This document shows, in pieces, positions 8,479 through 19,225 of a stretch of 64,000 bases of DNA. A program made the translations under genes and the position numbers. The first letter of the stretch is position 1; every line of letters starts with the position of its first letter. Under the pieces are notes generated by a model that was not told the origin of the DNA, ran no database searches, and saw nothing but the letters and a program-made list of their open reading frames with translations. The DNA is taken from assembly GCF_004563925.1 (NCBI RefSeq), contig NZ_SPNJ01000002.1, positions 1 through 64,000 on the forward strand, given 5' to 3'. This stretch comes from Herbaspirillum sp. 3R11. GTDB lineage: Bacteria > Pseudomonadota > Gammaproteobacteria > Burkholderiales > Burkholderiaceae_D.

Positions 8479-9240
8479 TCAGGTCGCCAACACTACCTCG
8501 ACCTCGGTTTCCTGCAGCAACTTCGCCAGCTCCGGCGGCGGCGCCGCGTCGGTGAACAACACATCGATCTGCGACAGATGCGCCATCTTCACCAGCGCTT
8601 GGCGGCCGAACTTGCTCGAGTCGGCGACCAGCCAGACTTGTCGCGATTGCTCGATGATGGTTTGCGCCACCTTGACCTCGCGTGCATCGAAGTCGCGTAA
8701 CACGCCGTCGAGTTCGATGCTGGAAATGCCGATGATGCCGATGTCGACCTTGAACTGGCGGATGAAGTCGATGGTTGCCTCGCCGACAATGCCGCGATCG
8801 CGCGCACGCACCACGCCGCCGGTGACGATCACTTCGGACGCGGTATTGCTGGCCAGCATGCTGGCGACGTTGAGGTTATTGGTGACCACGTGCAAATGGC
8901 TGTGGCGATGCAGCGCGCGCGCCACTTCTTCGGTTGTGGTGCCGAGGTTCAGGATCAACGAGCAGCCGTCCGGCACGCGCGCAGCGACCGCCTTGCCGAT
9001 GCGCTGCTTGGCCTCGGCGTTCATCACCTGGCGCTGCGGATAGGCGATGTTCTCGGTCGAGGAGAGCAGGCCGACGCCGCCGTGATAACGCGCCAGCAAC
9101 TTGGCGTCGACCATCGCCTTGACGTCGCGGCGCACCGTCTGCGTGGTCACGTCGAGCTTCTGCGCCAGTTCTTCCACCGAAATCGTGATGTGCTTGCGCA
9201 CGCAGTCGAGCAAGGTTTGTTGCCGCGGATTTAGCATCAT
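8479..9240 (-). CDS. glpR: DeoR-family glycerol-3-phosphate regulon repressor
   Basis: The 253-residue protein has an N-terminal DeoR-type winged helix (RQQTLLDCVRKHITISVEELAQKLDVTTQTVRRDVKAM) and a C-terminal sugar-phosphate-sensing domain (NLGTTTEEVARAL, VVTNNLNVASML, VTGGVVRARDRGIVG). Length equals E. coli GlpR (252). It is divergent from glpD and the whole glycerol operon, so it most likely represses these genes, and probably itself, until glycerol-3-phosphate binds. Palindromes in the 139-bp gap are candidate sites. DeoR paralogues for other sugars look similar, so the assignment rests mainly on context. Confidence 0.9.
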   Translation of the reverse strand: MMLNPRQQTLLDCVRKHITISVEELAQKLDVTTQTVRRDVKAMVDAKLLARYHGGVGLLSSTENIAYPQRQVMNAEAKQRIGKAVAARVPDGCSLILNLGTTTEEVARALHRHSHLHVVTNNLNVASMLASNTASEVIVTGGVVRARDRGIVGEATIDFIRQFKVDIGIIGISSIELDGVLRDFDAREVKVAQTIIEQSRQVWLVADSSKFGRQALVKMAHLSQIDVLFTDAAPPPELAKLLQETEVEVVLAT

Positions 9241-9250
9241 GAGAATTGGT

Positions 9251-9270
9251 TAATGATCATATGAACATTA
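9251..9270. promoter_or_regulatory. Candidate GlpR operator 1
   Basis: 20-bp palindrome taatgatcat-atgaacatta with one mismatched pair, 10 bp upstream of the glpR start. Its right half, read on the minus strand (aatgttcata), is close to the E. coli GlpR half-site as I remember it (WATKYTCGWW). Confidence 0.6.
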
Positions 9271-9286
9271 AAAAACATAATCGAAT

Positions 9287-9320
9287 TGAAAACAACAAAA
9301 TAATTGTTGATTTGTTTTCA
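9287..9320. promoter_or_regulatory. Candidate GlpR operator 2 / glpD promoter region
   Basis: Inverted repeat with perfect 9-bp arms: tgaaaacaa (9287-9295) and ttgttttca (9312-9320), spacer 16 bp. It occupies the AT-rich part of the glpR-glpD gap, where the glpD promoter must lie. Confidence 0.5.
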
Positions 9321-9379
9321 CGTTGTCGCGTATCGTAGCCAAAAAATACCATGCGGCAAATATAAAATCCGGAGACAAG

Positions 9380-10894
9380 TTGAACACACTTCTTGAATGT
9401 GATCTTCTGGTGGTCGGCGGCGGCATCAACGGCGCCGGTATTGCCCGTGACGCGGCCGGCCGCGGTTTGCGCGTGATCCTGTGCGAGCAGCACGATCTGG
9501 CGCAGCACACGTCTTCTGCCAGCACCAAGCTGATCCACGGCGGGCTGCGCTATCTCGAGTATTACGAATTCAAGCTGGTGCGCAAGGCCTTGCAAGAGCG
9601 CGAAGTGCTGCTGCGCGCGGCGCCGCACATCATCTGGCCGCTGCGTTTCGTCATGCCGCACGACGCCGGCCAGCGCCCGGCCTGGCTGATCCGCGCCGGC
9701 CTGCTGATGTACGACTATCTCGCCAAACGCGAAATCCTGCCGGCCTCGCAGGGGCTCAAGCTCAACGTACATGTCGCCGGCAAGCCGCTCAAGGGTAACT
9801 ACCGCCGCGGCTTCGTCTACTCCGACGGCTGGGTCGACGATGCCCGCCTGGTGGCGCTCAACGCGCTCGACGCCAGCGAACGCGGCGCCCGCATTTTCAC
9901 TCGCACCAAATGCACCGAAGCACGCCGTGAAGGCGAGCTCTGGCGCGCCACGCTGGAGAATGAACAGGACGGTCGCATCCAGGTGCAGGCGCGCGCCATC
10001 GTCAACGCCGCCGGTCCGTGGACTGCGCAGTTTGCCGACGCTGTTCCCGGTGCCAGCAAGAGCTACGGCCTCCGCCTGATCAAGGGCAGCCATATCGTCG
10101 TCAAGCGCCTGTTCGATCATCCTTACGCCTACATTTTCCAGAATCCCGACAAGCGCATCATTTTCGCGATCCCCTATCAGGACGATTTCACGCTGATCGG
10201 CACCACCGATCTGGAATACACCGGCGACGCCGGCAAGGTCGAGATCAGCGCCGCGGAAATCGACTATCTGTGCGACATGGCCAACCGCTATTTCACGCGC
10301 CAGATTTCCGCACAAGACGTGGTGTGGACCTACTCGGGCGTGCGTCCGCTGCTGGACGACAATTCCTCCAATGCCTCCGCCGTGACGCGCGACTATCTGC
10401 TCGAATGCAACGACAGCGGTGCGCCCATGCTCAACGTCTGGGGCGGAAAAATCACCACCTATCGCAAGCTGGCCGAAGAAGCACTGGCCATCCTGTCGCC
10501 GCGGCTGGGACTCAAGGCGCCGTCCTGGACTGCCGACGCGCCCCTGCCCGGCGGCGATCTGGAGCAGCCCGGCAAGCTGGTCCGGCGCTATGACTTCGCG
10601 CGCTTTCTGGCGGGCTTCAGCGAACGCCATCCGTGGTTGCCGCCGGCACTGGCGCAGCGCTATGCGCGCAGCTACGGCAGCCGTGCCGAACGTTTTCTCA
10701 AGGGCGCCGCTGCTCTCACCGATCTCGGCGACGAACTGGCGCCGGGGCTCTACGAATCGGAAGCGCGCTATCTGCGCGACGTCGAATGGGCGTGCAGCGC
10801 AGAAGACATCCTGTGGCGCCGGAGCAAGCTGGGTCTGTATTGCCGGCCGCAGCACGTGGAACGATTGCAGCAATGGTTGAAGGAGCAGACTTAG
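9380..10894 (+). CDS. glpD: Aerobic glycerol-3-phosphate dehydrogenase
   Basis: The likely start is a TTG at 9380: ggag lies 5 bases before it and the product then begins MNTLLECDLLVVGGGINGAGIARD, aligning with E. coli GlpD (METKDLIVIGGGINGAG). A TTG at 9323 would add 19 unrelated residues. The 504-residue flavoprotein (E. coli 501) has the FAD dinucleotide-binding motif GGGINGAG at residues 13-20, HGGLRYLEYYEFKLVRKAL near 55-73, and a C-terminal helical domain. It oxidises glycerol-3-phosphate to dihydroxyacetone phosphate at the inner membrane and passes electrons to quinone. It is the first gene of the glycerol operon, 53 bp before glpS. Confidence 0.96.
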   Translation: MNTLLECDLLVVGGGINGAGIARDAAGRGLRVILCEQHDLAQHTSSASTKLIHGGLRYLEYYEFKLVRKALQEREVLLRAAPHIIWPLRFVMPHDAGQRPAWLIRAGLLMYDYLAKREILPASQGLKLNVHVAGKPLKGNYRRGFVYSDGWVDDARLVALNALDASERGARIFTRTKCTEARREGELWRATLENEQDGRIQVQARAIVNAAGPWTAQFADAVPGASKSYGLRLIKGSHIVVKRLFDHPYAYIFQNPDKRIIFAIPYQDDFTLIGTTDLEYTGDAGKVEISAAEIDYLCDMANRYFTRQISAQDVVWTYSGVRPLLDDNSSNASAVTRDYLLECNDSGAPMLNVWGGKITTYRKLAEEALAILSPRLGLKAPSWTADAPLPGGDLEQPGKLVRRYDFARFLAGFSERHPWLPPALAQRYARSYGSRAERFLKGAAALTDLGDELAPGLYESEARYLRDVEWACSAEDILWRRSKLGLYCRPQHVERLQQWLKEQT

Positions 10895-10947
10895 CCCCAA
10901 ACGACCTGCGCCGCATGTAAAAAACAGAACAGCAGCAAGGAGACAGT

Positions 10948-12033
10948 GTGACCCTGGAACTAAAACAAGTGACCAAGACGGTCGGTGCGGAAACGCATCT
11001 GTATCCGCTTGATCTGAAGCTGGCGGCTGGCGGCATCAACGTCCTGCTGGGTCCGACGCAGGCCGGCAAGACTTCGCTCATGCGCATCATCGCCGGGCTG
11101 GACAAGCCCGGCAGCGGCAGCGTGCTGGTCGACGGCAAGGACGTCACCGGCGTTGGCGTGCGCGAGCGCAACCTCGCGATGGTGTACCAGCAATTCATCA
11201 ACTATCCGGGGCTGAGCGTGTACGAAAACATCGCCTCGCCGCTGCGCCTGAAAAAATTGCCCCAGCAGGAAATCCACCAGCGCGTCACCGAGATCGCCGA
11301 GAAGCTGCACATCGCACACCTGCTGCAACGCCTTCCGGGCGAACTGTCCGGCGGCCAGCAGCAGCGCACGGCATTGGCGCGCGCCTTGATCAAGCGTGCG
11401 CCGTTGGTGCTGCTGGACGAGCCGCTGGTCAATCTCGATTACAAGCTGCGCGAAGAGCTGCGTTCGGAACTGATTTCCCTGTTCACCAACGGCGACACCA
11501 CCGTGGTCTACGCCACTACGGAGCCGCAGGAAGCCTTGCTGCTCGGCGGCCACACCGCCGTGATGCACGCCGGCCGTCTGTTGCAGTTCGGTCCGACGCT
11601 GCAATTGTTCAACGCGCCGGCATCGACGCAGGTCGCCTCCATCTTCAACGATCCGCCGATGAACATGCTGGCGGCGACCGCAATCGACAATGCCAGCGTG
11701 AAGCTCGACGACGGCAGCGTGCTGTCAGTCGCCGGTCGCAATCTGACGCTGACTGCGGGTCAGCGTTGCCAGGTCGGCGTGCGTTGCAACGACGTGCGTT
11801 TGCAGCCGCTTACGAACGCCGGTGTCAGTCTGGCGTGCACGGTCGGCTTGGCCGAACTGAGCGGTTCCGAAACCTATCTGCACCTGCGCCATGGCGGTGA
11901 TGCACTGGTGGCGCAACTGCCCGGCGTGCACGCGCTCGAGATCGGCAGTGCGGTGCAGGTCAACATCAACGCCGCACAGATTTTTCTGTTCGACACCGAG
12001 GGCCGCCTGTTGAGCGCCCCGCAGGGAGACTGA
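10948..12033 (+). CDS. glpS: Glycerol ABC transporter ATP-binding protein GlpS
   Basis: The start is GTG at 10948, with aaggaga just upstream. The 361-residue ATPase belongs to the sugar-type CUT1 (MalK/UgpC) class: Walker A GPTQAGKT (residues 35-42), signature LSGGQQQRTALARAL, Walker B LVLLDEPLVNLDYK, and a C-terminal OB-fold regulatory region from about residue 240. It is the first of two adjacent ATPase genes in the arrangement glpD-glpS-glpT-glpP-glpQ-glpU-glpV-glpK, which matches the glycerol importer described in Rhizobium leguminosarum. GlpS and GlpT probably form a heterodimer. The switch-histidine position reads YATTEPQEA instead of the usual THD, so it may be the catalytically weaker partner. 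Confidence 0.88.
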   Translation: MTLELKQVTKTVGAETHLYPLDLKLAAGGINVLLGPTQAGKTSLMRIIAGLDKPGSGSVLVDGKDVTGVGVRERNLAMVYQQFINYPGLSVYENIASPLRLKKLPQQEIHQRVTEIAEKLHIAHLLQRLPGELSGGQQQRTALARALIKRAPLVLLDEPLVNLDYKLREELRSELISLFTNGDTTVVYATTEPQEALLLGGHTAVMHAGRLLQFGPTLQLFNAPASTQVASIFNDPPMNMLAATAIDNASVKLDDGSVLSVAGRNLTLTAGQRCQVGVRCNDVRLQPLTNAGVSLACTVGLAELSGSETYLHLRHGGDALVAQLPGVHALEIGSAVQVNINAAQIFLFDTEGRLLSAPQGD

Positions 12034-12034
12034 C

Positions 12035-13123
12035 ATGGCACGTATTGAATTTCGCAATCTCGGCCATGCCTACGGACCCAACCCGGCGTCGCTGGAAGAC
12101 TACGCGCTGCAACCGATGAACATGGTGTGGGAAGACGGCGGCGCCTACGCCTTGCTGGGTCCGTCCGGCTGCGGCAAGTCGACGCTACTCAATATCATTT
12201 CCGGTCTGCTGGTGCCGTCCGAAGGGCAGGTGCTGTTCGACGGCAAGGACATGACGCAGATGCCCACGCGCGAGCGCAACATCGCGCAGGTGTTCCAGTT
12301 CCCGGTGCTGTACGACACCATGAGCGTGTTCGACAACCTGGCGTTCCCGCTGCGCAATCGCAAGGTGGCGGAGAGCGAAGTGCGCGCCCGCGTGCATGAA
12401 ATCGCCGAGATCCTCGAACTGACGCGCGACCTCAAGCAGCGCGCCAGCGGCCTTTCCGCCGACGCCAGGCAAAAGATTTCGCTGGGACGCGGACTGGTGC
12501 GCAAGGACGTCGCCGCGATCCTGTTCGACGAGCCCTTGACGGTGATCGATCCGCACATGAAATGGCAGTTGCGGCAAAAGCTCAAACAGATTCACCACCA
12601 GCTCAAGCTCACCCTGATCTACGTCACCCACGATCAGGTGGAGGCGCTGACCTTCGCCGATGAAGTGGTGGTCATGACCAACGGCAAGGTGGTGCAGCAG
12701 GGCAAGCCGGAAGCCCTGTTTGTGCGTCCCGACCACACCTTCGTCGGCTATTTCATCGGCAGCCCCGGCATGAACTTTTATCCGCTGCAGATCGACGGTG
12801 ACGCCGTCGTGATCGGACAGCAGCGCGTGAATGTCGACGCCGCGCAATTGCAGGCGCTCAAGCATGCCAACGGCGAACTCAAGCTGGGCATCCGGCCGGA
12901 GTTCGTCGAGCTGACCACGGCCGGCGCGCCCGGCGCGGTCAGCGCCAACGTCGTGCAGGTCCAGCATCTCGGCACCAGCCAGCTGCTCACGGCGGAATTC
13001 GGCGGCCAGATCGTCAAGGCCAGGCTAGACGCCTCGACCAGGCTGAGCGAAGGCCAGAAATGGCTGCGCCTGGCGAAAGCGGAGACGATTTTCTTCAGCA
13101 ATGACGAAAGGATAGGGCGATAG
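12035..13123 (+). CDS. glpT: Glycerol ABC transporter ATP-binding protein GlpT (importer type)
   Basis: The ATG is 1 bp after the glpS stop, so the genes are translationally coupled. The 362-residue ATPase has a perfect Walker A (GPSGCGKS, residues 42-49), a Walker B (AILFDEPLTVID) and an intact switch histidine (YVTHDQVEA). Its ABC signature is degenerate: LSADA at about 140-144, instead of LSGGQ. Paired with GlpS, whose signature is intact but whose switch region is altered, this suggests an asymmetric ATPase pair with one canonical composite site. The name follows the Rhizobium glpSTPQUV nomenclature and must not be confused with the unrelated E. coli GlpT antiporter. Confidence 0.87.
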   Translation: MARIEFRNLGHAYGPNPASLEDYALQPMNMVWEDGGAYALLGPSGCGKSTLLNIISGLLVPSEGQVLFDGKDMTQMPTRERNIAQVFQFPVLYDTMSVFDNLAFPLRNRKVAESEVRARVHEIAEILELTRDLKQRASGLSADARQKISLGRGLVRKDVAAILFDEPLTVIDPHMKWQLRQKLKQIHHQLKLTLIYVTHDQVEALTFADEVVVMTNGKVVQQGKPEALFVRPDHTFVGYFIGSPGMNFYPLQIDGDAVVIGQQRVNVDAAQLQALKHANGELKLGIRPEFVELTTAGAPGAVSANVVQVQHLGTSQLLTAEFGGQIVKARLDASTRLSEGQKWLRLAKAETIFFSNDERIGR

Positions 13124-13126
13124 GTC

Positions 13127-14009
<883 letters not shown>

Positions 14010-14017
<8 letters not shown>

Positions 14018-14828
14018 AAGCAAGCAAAGCAACTGGCCGCGCGTGCTGACGCTGGCGCTGTATATCGCCTTCACGCTGATCCCGCTGTACTGGCTGTTCA
14101 ATACGTCGTTGAAGACCAACGAAGAAACGCTGGCGGTCTTCACGCTGTGGCCGAACCAGCCGACGCTGGACAACTACAAGGTGATCTTCACCGATGCGTC
14201 GTGGTACTCCGGCTACATCAACTCCATCATCTACGTCGCCATCAACACGGTGCTGTCGCTGCTGGTGGCGTTGCCGGCGGCCTATGCGTTTTCGCGCTAC
14301 CGCTTCCTCGGCGACAAGCACATGTTCTTCTGGCTGCTGACCAACCGCATGACGCCGCCGGCGGTGTTCCTGCTGCCGTTCTTCCAGCTGTACTCGACGG
14401 TCGGGCTGATGGATACGCACATCGCCGTGGCGCTGGCGCACATGCTGTTCAACGTGCCGCTGGCGGTGTGGATCCTGGAAGGCTTCATGTCGGGCGTTCC
14501 GCGCGAGATCGACGAGACCGCCTACATCGACGGCTTTTCGTTCCCGCGGTTTTTTCTTCGCATCTTCCTGCCGCTAATCAAGTCGGGCGTCGGCGTGACG
14601 GCGTTCTTCTGCTTCATGTTCAGCTGGGTCGAGTTGCTGCTGGCGCGCACGCTGACCTCGGTCAACGCCAAGCCGATCAGCGCCATCATGACGCGCACCG
14701 CCTCGGCGGCCGGCATGGACTGGGGCATCCTGGCCGCCGCCGGGGTGCTGACGATTATTCCGGGAGCGCTGGTGATCTGGTTCGTTCGCAACCATATCGC
14801 CAAGGGTTTCGCGATGGGGAGGGTGTGA
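14010..14828 (+). CDS. glpQ: Glycerol ABC transporter permease GlpQ
   Basis: I prefer the ATG at 14010 (caggag 7 bases upstream) over one nine codons earlier, giving 272 residues and an 8-bp overlap with glpP. It is a MalG/UgpE-type permease: the first helix is about residues 10-30, periplasmic ATPase-independent segments follow, and the EAA loop reads REIDETAYIDGFSFPRFFLRIFLPL at about residues 160-185. It partners GlpP. The symbol follows the Rhizobium glycerol transporter and does not denote the E. coli phosphodiesterase of the same name. Confidence 0.9.
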
Positions 14829-14830
14829 CG

Positions 14831-15112
14831 ATGGCTGCTTTTTCATGGATGTCGTGGACGCCGCCGATCGCCGTCTTTTTCATCTGCATCGCGCTCATGC
14901 TGGTGGGCATGACGATCTGGGAAATCCGTTCGCCGACGGTGGAGCGCAAGGGTTTCCTGCCGTTGCGAACGACCCGCGGCGACCGTTTGTTCATCGGCCT
15001 GCTGAGCGCCGCCTACATCAATCTGGCCTGGGTCGCGGTGACCGACCTGGATCAGTGGTACGCCGCCGTGCTCGGTTTTGCGGCCTTGTTTATCGTCATG
15101 CGCAAGGGCTGA
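14831..15112 (+). CDS. glpU: Small membrane protein of the glycerol transporter (DUF2160, GlpU)
   Basis: The 93-residue protein starts 2 bp after glpQ. It has two or three hydrophobic segments: about residues 9-27 (PPIAVFFICIALMLVGMTIW), 52-68, and 75-90 (WYAAVLGFAALFIVMRKG). Between them lies a basic loop containing RSPTVERKGFLPL and TTRGDRLF. Small DUF2160 proteins occupy exactly this place, between permease and binding-protein genes, in glp-type glycerol transporter operons. The role is unproven. It may be an accessory subunit of the permease complex. Confidence 0.82.
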   Translation: MAAFSWMSWTPPIAVFFICIALMLVGMTIWEIRSPTVERKGFLPLRTTRGDRLFIGLLSAAYINLAWVAVTDLDQWYAAVLGFAALFIVMRKG

Positions 15113-15241
15113 TTTTGCGCATGGTCAGGATTCAATTTCCGGTTTGCTCAGAATAAAAAAACCTGGAATGAAATGACGCGTTCGGGGAATGTCCTTCCCT
15201 CTCCGGCGCGACCATCTTTGGGAAGGTGACGAGGAGACGTG

Positions 15242-16969
<1,728 letters not shown>

Positions 16970-16997
16970 GATGATTTGAAGGTCTTGCAATCCTGAA

Positions 16998-17031
16998 CGT
17001 CATTCCGGCAATTGCCGGGATGACGTTTTTT
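16998..17031 (+). terminator. Terminator between glpV and glpK (REP-like palindrome)
   Basis: Palindrome with 14-base arms (16998-17011 and 17012-17025, one G-U type pair), then six T. The outer arm sequences cgtcat and atgacg, and the ccgg core, are the same as in the putA terminator at 5379-5406. It implies that glpK is at least partly uncoupled from the upstream operon. Confidence 0.75.
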
Positions 17032-17094
17032 CTTCCAGCACGGCGCAATCGTTGTTACGCTGTAATTTCTCCAGTGATTTGTAAGGCAAATGTC

Positions 17095-18576
17095 ATGGCA
17101 TATCTGCTCGCTCTCGACCAGGGCACCTCCAGTTCACGCAGCATCATCTTTGACGAAACCGGCGCCATCGTCGCCACCGCGCAGCAAGAGTTTCGCCAGA
17201 TCTTTCCACAGCCCGGCTGGGTTGAACACGATCCCATGGATCTCTGGAGCAGCCAGTTGCAGACTTGCCGCCAGGTGCTGGCGCAGGCCGGCATCAAGGC
17301 GGCCGACCTGGCCGGGCTGGGCATCACCAATCAGCGCGAAACCACTGTGGTGTGGGACCGCGCCACCGGCAAGCCGGTGCACAACGCCATCGTCTGGCAA
17401 GACCGCCGCACCGAGGCCATCTGCGCCGGATTGCGCGAACGCGGCCTGACCGATGCCATCCAGGCCAAGACCGGATTGGTGCTCGATCCGTACTTCTCCG
17501 GCACCAAGCTGCACTGGATACTCGATACCGTGCCGGGCCTGCGCGAGCGCGCGCGGCGCGGCGAGCTGGCTTTCGGCACCGTCGACGCCTGGCTGATCTG
17601 GAACCTGACCGCCGGCCGCCTGCATGTGACGGATGTGTCCAACGCTTCGCGCACCATGCTGTGGAATATTCATACCGGCGCTTGGGACGATGAATTGCTG
17701 GAATGGCTGGACGTGCCGCGTTCGATGTTGCCGGAGGTGCATCCGTCGTCACATCTGTACGGCCGCACCGACGCCGAGCATCTGGGCACGGCGGTGATGA
17801 TCGGCGGCATCGCCGGCGACCAGCAGTCGGCCCTGTTCGGCCAGGCCTGCTTCCAGCCCGGCATGGCCAAGAATACTTACGGCACCGGTTGTTTCATGTT
17901 GCTGCATACCGGCGACCAGTGCGCGCAGTCGCGCAACGGTCTGATCAGCACCGCCGCCTGCCAGGTCGGCGAGCGCAAGCAATACGCGCTGGAAGGCAGC
18001 GTCTTCATCGGCGGCGCGGTGGTGCAGTGGCTGCGCGACGGTCTCAAGGCGATCAAGAATTCAACTGATGTGGAGGAGTTGGCGGCTTCGGCTCCGGACT
18101 CCGGCGGCGTGGTATTCGTGCCGTCGTTTACCGGGCTCGGCGCGCCGTATTGGAACCCTTCGGCCAAGGGCGCGATTGTCGGCCTCAGCCGCGGCAGCAC
18201 GGTGGCGCACATTGCGCGCGCCGCGCTGGAATCGATTGCCTTCCAGAGCACCGCCTTGCTGACGGCGATGGTGCGCGACGCAGTGTCGCCGATCACTGAA
18301 TTGCGCGTCGACGGCGGCGCCTCGGCCAATAATCTATTGCTGCAATTCCAGGCCGACTTGCTCGGCATCCCGGTGATCCGTCCGCAAGTCACGGAGACCA
18401 CCGCGCTGGGCGCCGCCAGCCTGGCCGGCCTGGCGACCGGCGTCTATCGCGACATGGCGGAATTGTCGGAGCATTGGCGCATGGAGCGCACCTTCCTGCC
18501 GACCATGAGCCGCGATGAAGCGCTGACCAAAATCCAGACCTGGGAGCGCGCCATCAAACAGGTGAGTGCGGGTTGA
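17095..18576 (+). CDS. glpK: Glycerol kinase
   Basis: The ATG at 17095 follows taaggc and opens the family N-terminus [20 protein letters not shown] (phosphate-binding loop DQGTSSSRS). A longer frame from 17020 only adds leader codons. The 493-residue FGGY kinase (E. coli 502) contains the substrate-loop [28 protein letters not shown] and the ADENLY-like C-terminal [12 protein letters not shown] motif. It phosphorylates cytoplasmic glycerol, trapping it as glycerol-3-phosphate, which is both GlpD substrate and GlpR inducer. It lies 125 bp after glpV behind a terminator-like hairpin, so it may use its own promoter or readthrough. Confidence 0.97.
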   Translation: MAYLLALDQGTSSSRSIIFDETGAIVATAQQEFRQIFPQPGWVEHDPMDLWSSQLQTCRQVLAQAGIKAADLAGLGITNQRETTVVWDRATGKPVHNAIVWQDRRTEAICAGLRERGLTDAIQAKTGLVLDPYFSGTKLHWILDTVPGLRERARRGELAFGTVDAWLIWNLTAGRLHVTDVSNASRTMLWNIHTGAWDDELLEWLDVPRSMLPEVHPSSHLYGRTDAEHLGTAVMIGGIAGDQQSALFGQACFQPGMAKNTYGTGCFMLLHTGDQCAQSRNGLISTAACQVGERKQYALEGSVFIGGAVVQWLRDGLKAIKNSTDVEELAASAPDSGGVVFVPSFTGLGAPYWNPSAKGAIVGLSRGSTVAHIARAALESIAFQSTALLTAMVRDAVSPITELRVDGGASANNLLLQFQADLLGIPVIRPQVTETTALGAASLAGLATGVYRDMAELSEHWRMERTFLPTMSRDEALTKIQTWERAIKQVSAG

Positions 18577-18591
18577 CGCTGTTGCGTCTGA

Positions 18592-18927
18592 TCAGGGCGC
18601 GCTCAGTGTCACGGCCACGCCGGCCTGTTCGGTGACCGATGCCGACAGCGTGGCGTACAGCTCGTTGCCGTCGCGTGCGCTCAGCCATTGTTTGCCGTCG
18701 TATTTGAAGTGATAGCCGCCCGATTTGGAGGCTAGCCACAACTCCTGCATCGGCGCCTGGCTGTTGACGATGATTTTGGAGCCGTTATCGATGCATTCGA
18801 TTTCGAGGACATTGCCGCTGCGGCTGCATTCGACGTCGAGGTCGGTGTCGTCGGTAGCCTGCTCCAGTGCGGCTTCGATCGCGTTCAGCGCGGAATCCGC
18901 GAGGGCCAGGAATTCTGATTCTGTCAT
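18592..18927 (-). CDS. cyaY: Frataxin-like iron-sulfur cluster assembly protein CyaY
   Basis: The 111-residue protein matches CyaY in length. It has the acidic first helix (MTESEFLALADSALNAIEAALEQATDDTDLDVE), the beta-sheet core VLEIECIDNGSKIIVNSQAPMQELWLASKSGGYHF with the conserved NxQ.P..E.WLA..SGG.H motif, and the terminal helix. It binds iron and modulates cysteine desulfurase in cluster assembly. It is convergent with glpK (15 bp between stops) and divergent from lptM, the conserved proteobacterial cyaY / lptM-lysA arrangement. Confidence 0.95.
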   Translation of the reverse strand: MTESEFLALADSALNAIEAALEQATDDTDLDVECSRSGNVLEIECIDNGSKIIVNSQAPMQELWLASKSGGYHFKYDGKQWLSARDGNELYATLSASVTEQAGVAVTLSAP

Positions 18928-18967
18928 GCTACACTCCGAGACATTGATGTAAACCCGTGATTCTATC

Positions 18968-19204
18968 GTGAAGTCTCCATTTCATTTTTCTCCCGCCCGT
19001 CCGCTGCTCGGCGCCGCCATGTTTGCCCTGCTGTTGGCAGGTTGCGGCCAGAAGGGCCCGCTCTACATCGGCAAGCCGCCGGCCGAGCGCGTGCGCACCG
19101 CGCCCGCAGACAACATGAGCAAACCGGCTGTGTCCGATGATGCCGGCGTGCCGGCGATCTCTTTGCCTGCACCGGCTGCCGCACCCTCCAGCAGCTCCAA
19201 ATAA
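18968..19204 (+). CDS. lptM: LptM-type small lipoprotein (YifL family)
   Basis: The start is GTG at 18968, 40 bp from the divergent cyaY start. The 78-residue protein has a lipoprotein signal with lipobox LLAG-C (Cys at about residue 26) followed by the invariant GQKGPLY motif of the LptM/YifL family, then a Pro/Ala/Ser-rich tail. In E. coli LptM acts with LptDE in outer-membrane LPS transport assembly. It sits 21 bp upstream of lysA, the usual context, and is probably cotranscribed with it. Confidence 0.9.
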   Translation: MKSPFHFSPARPLLGAAMFALLLAGCGQKGPLYIGKPPAERVRTAPADNMSKPAVSDDAGVPAISLPAPAAAPSSSSK

Positions 19205-19225
19205 TTTCTCGTCGTACCTTATCTC

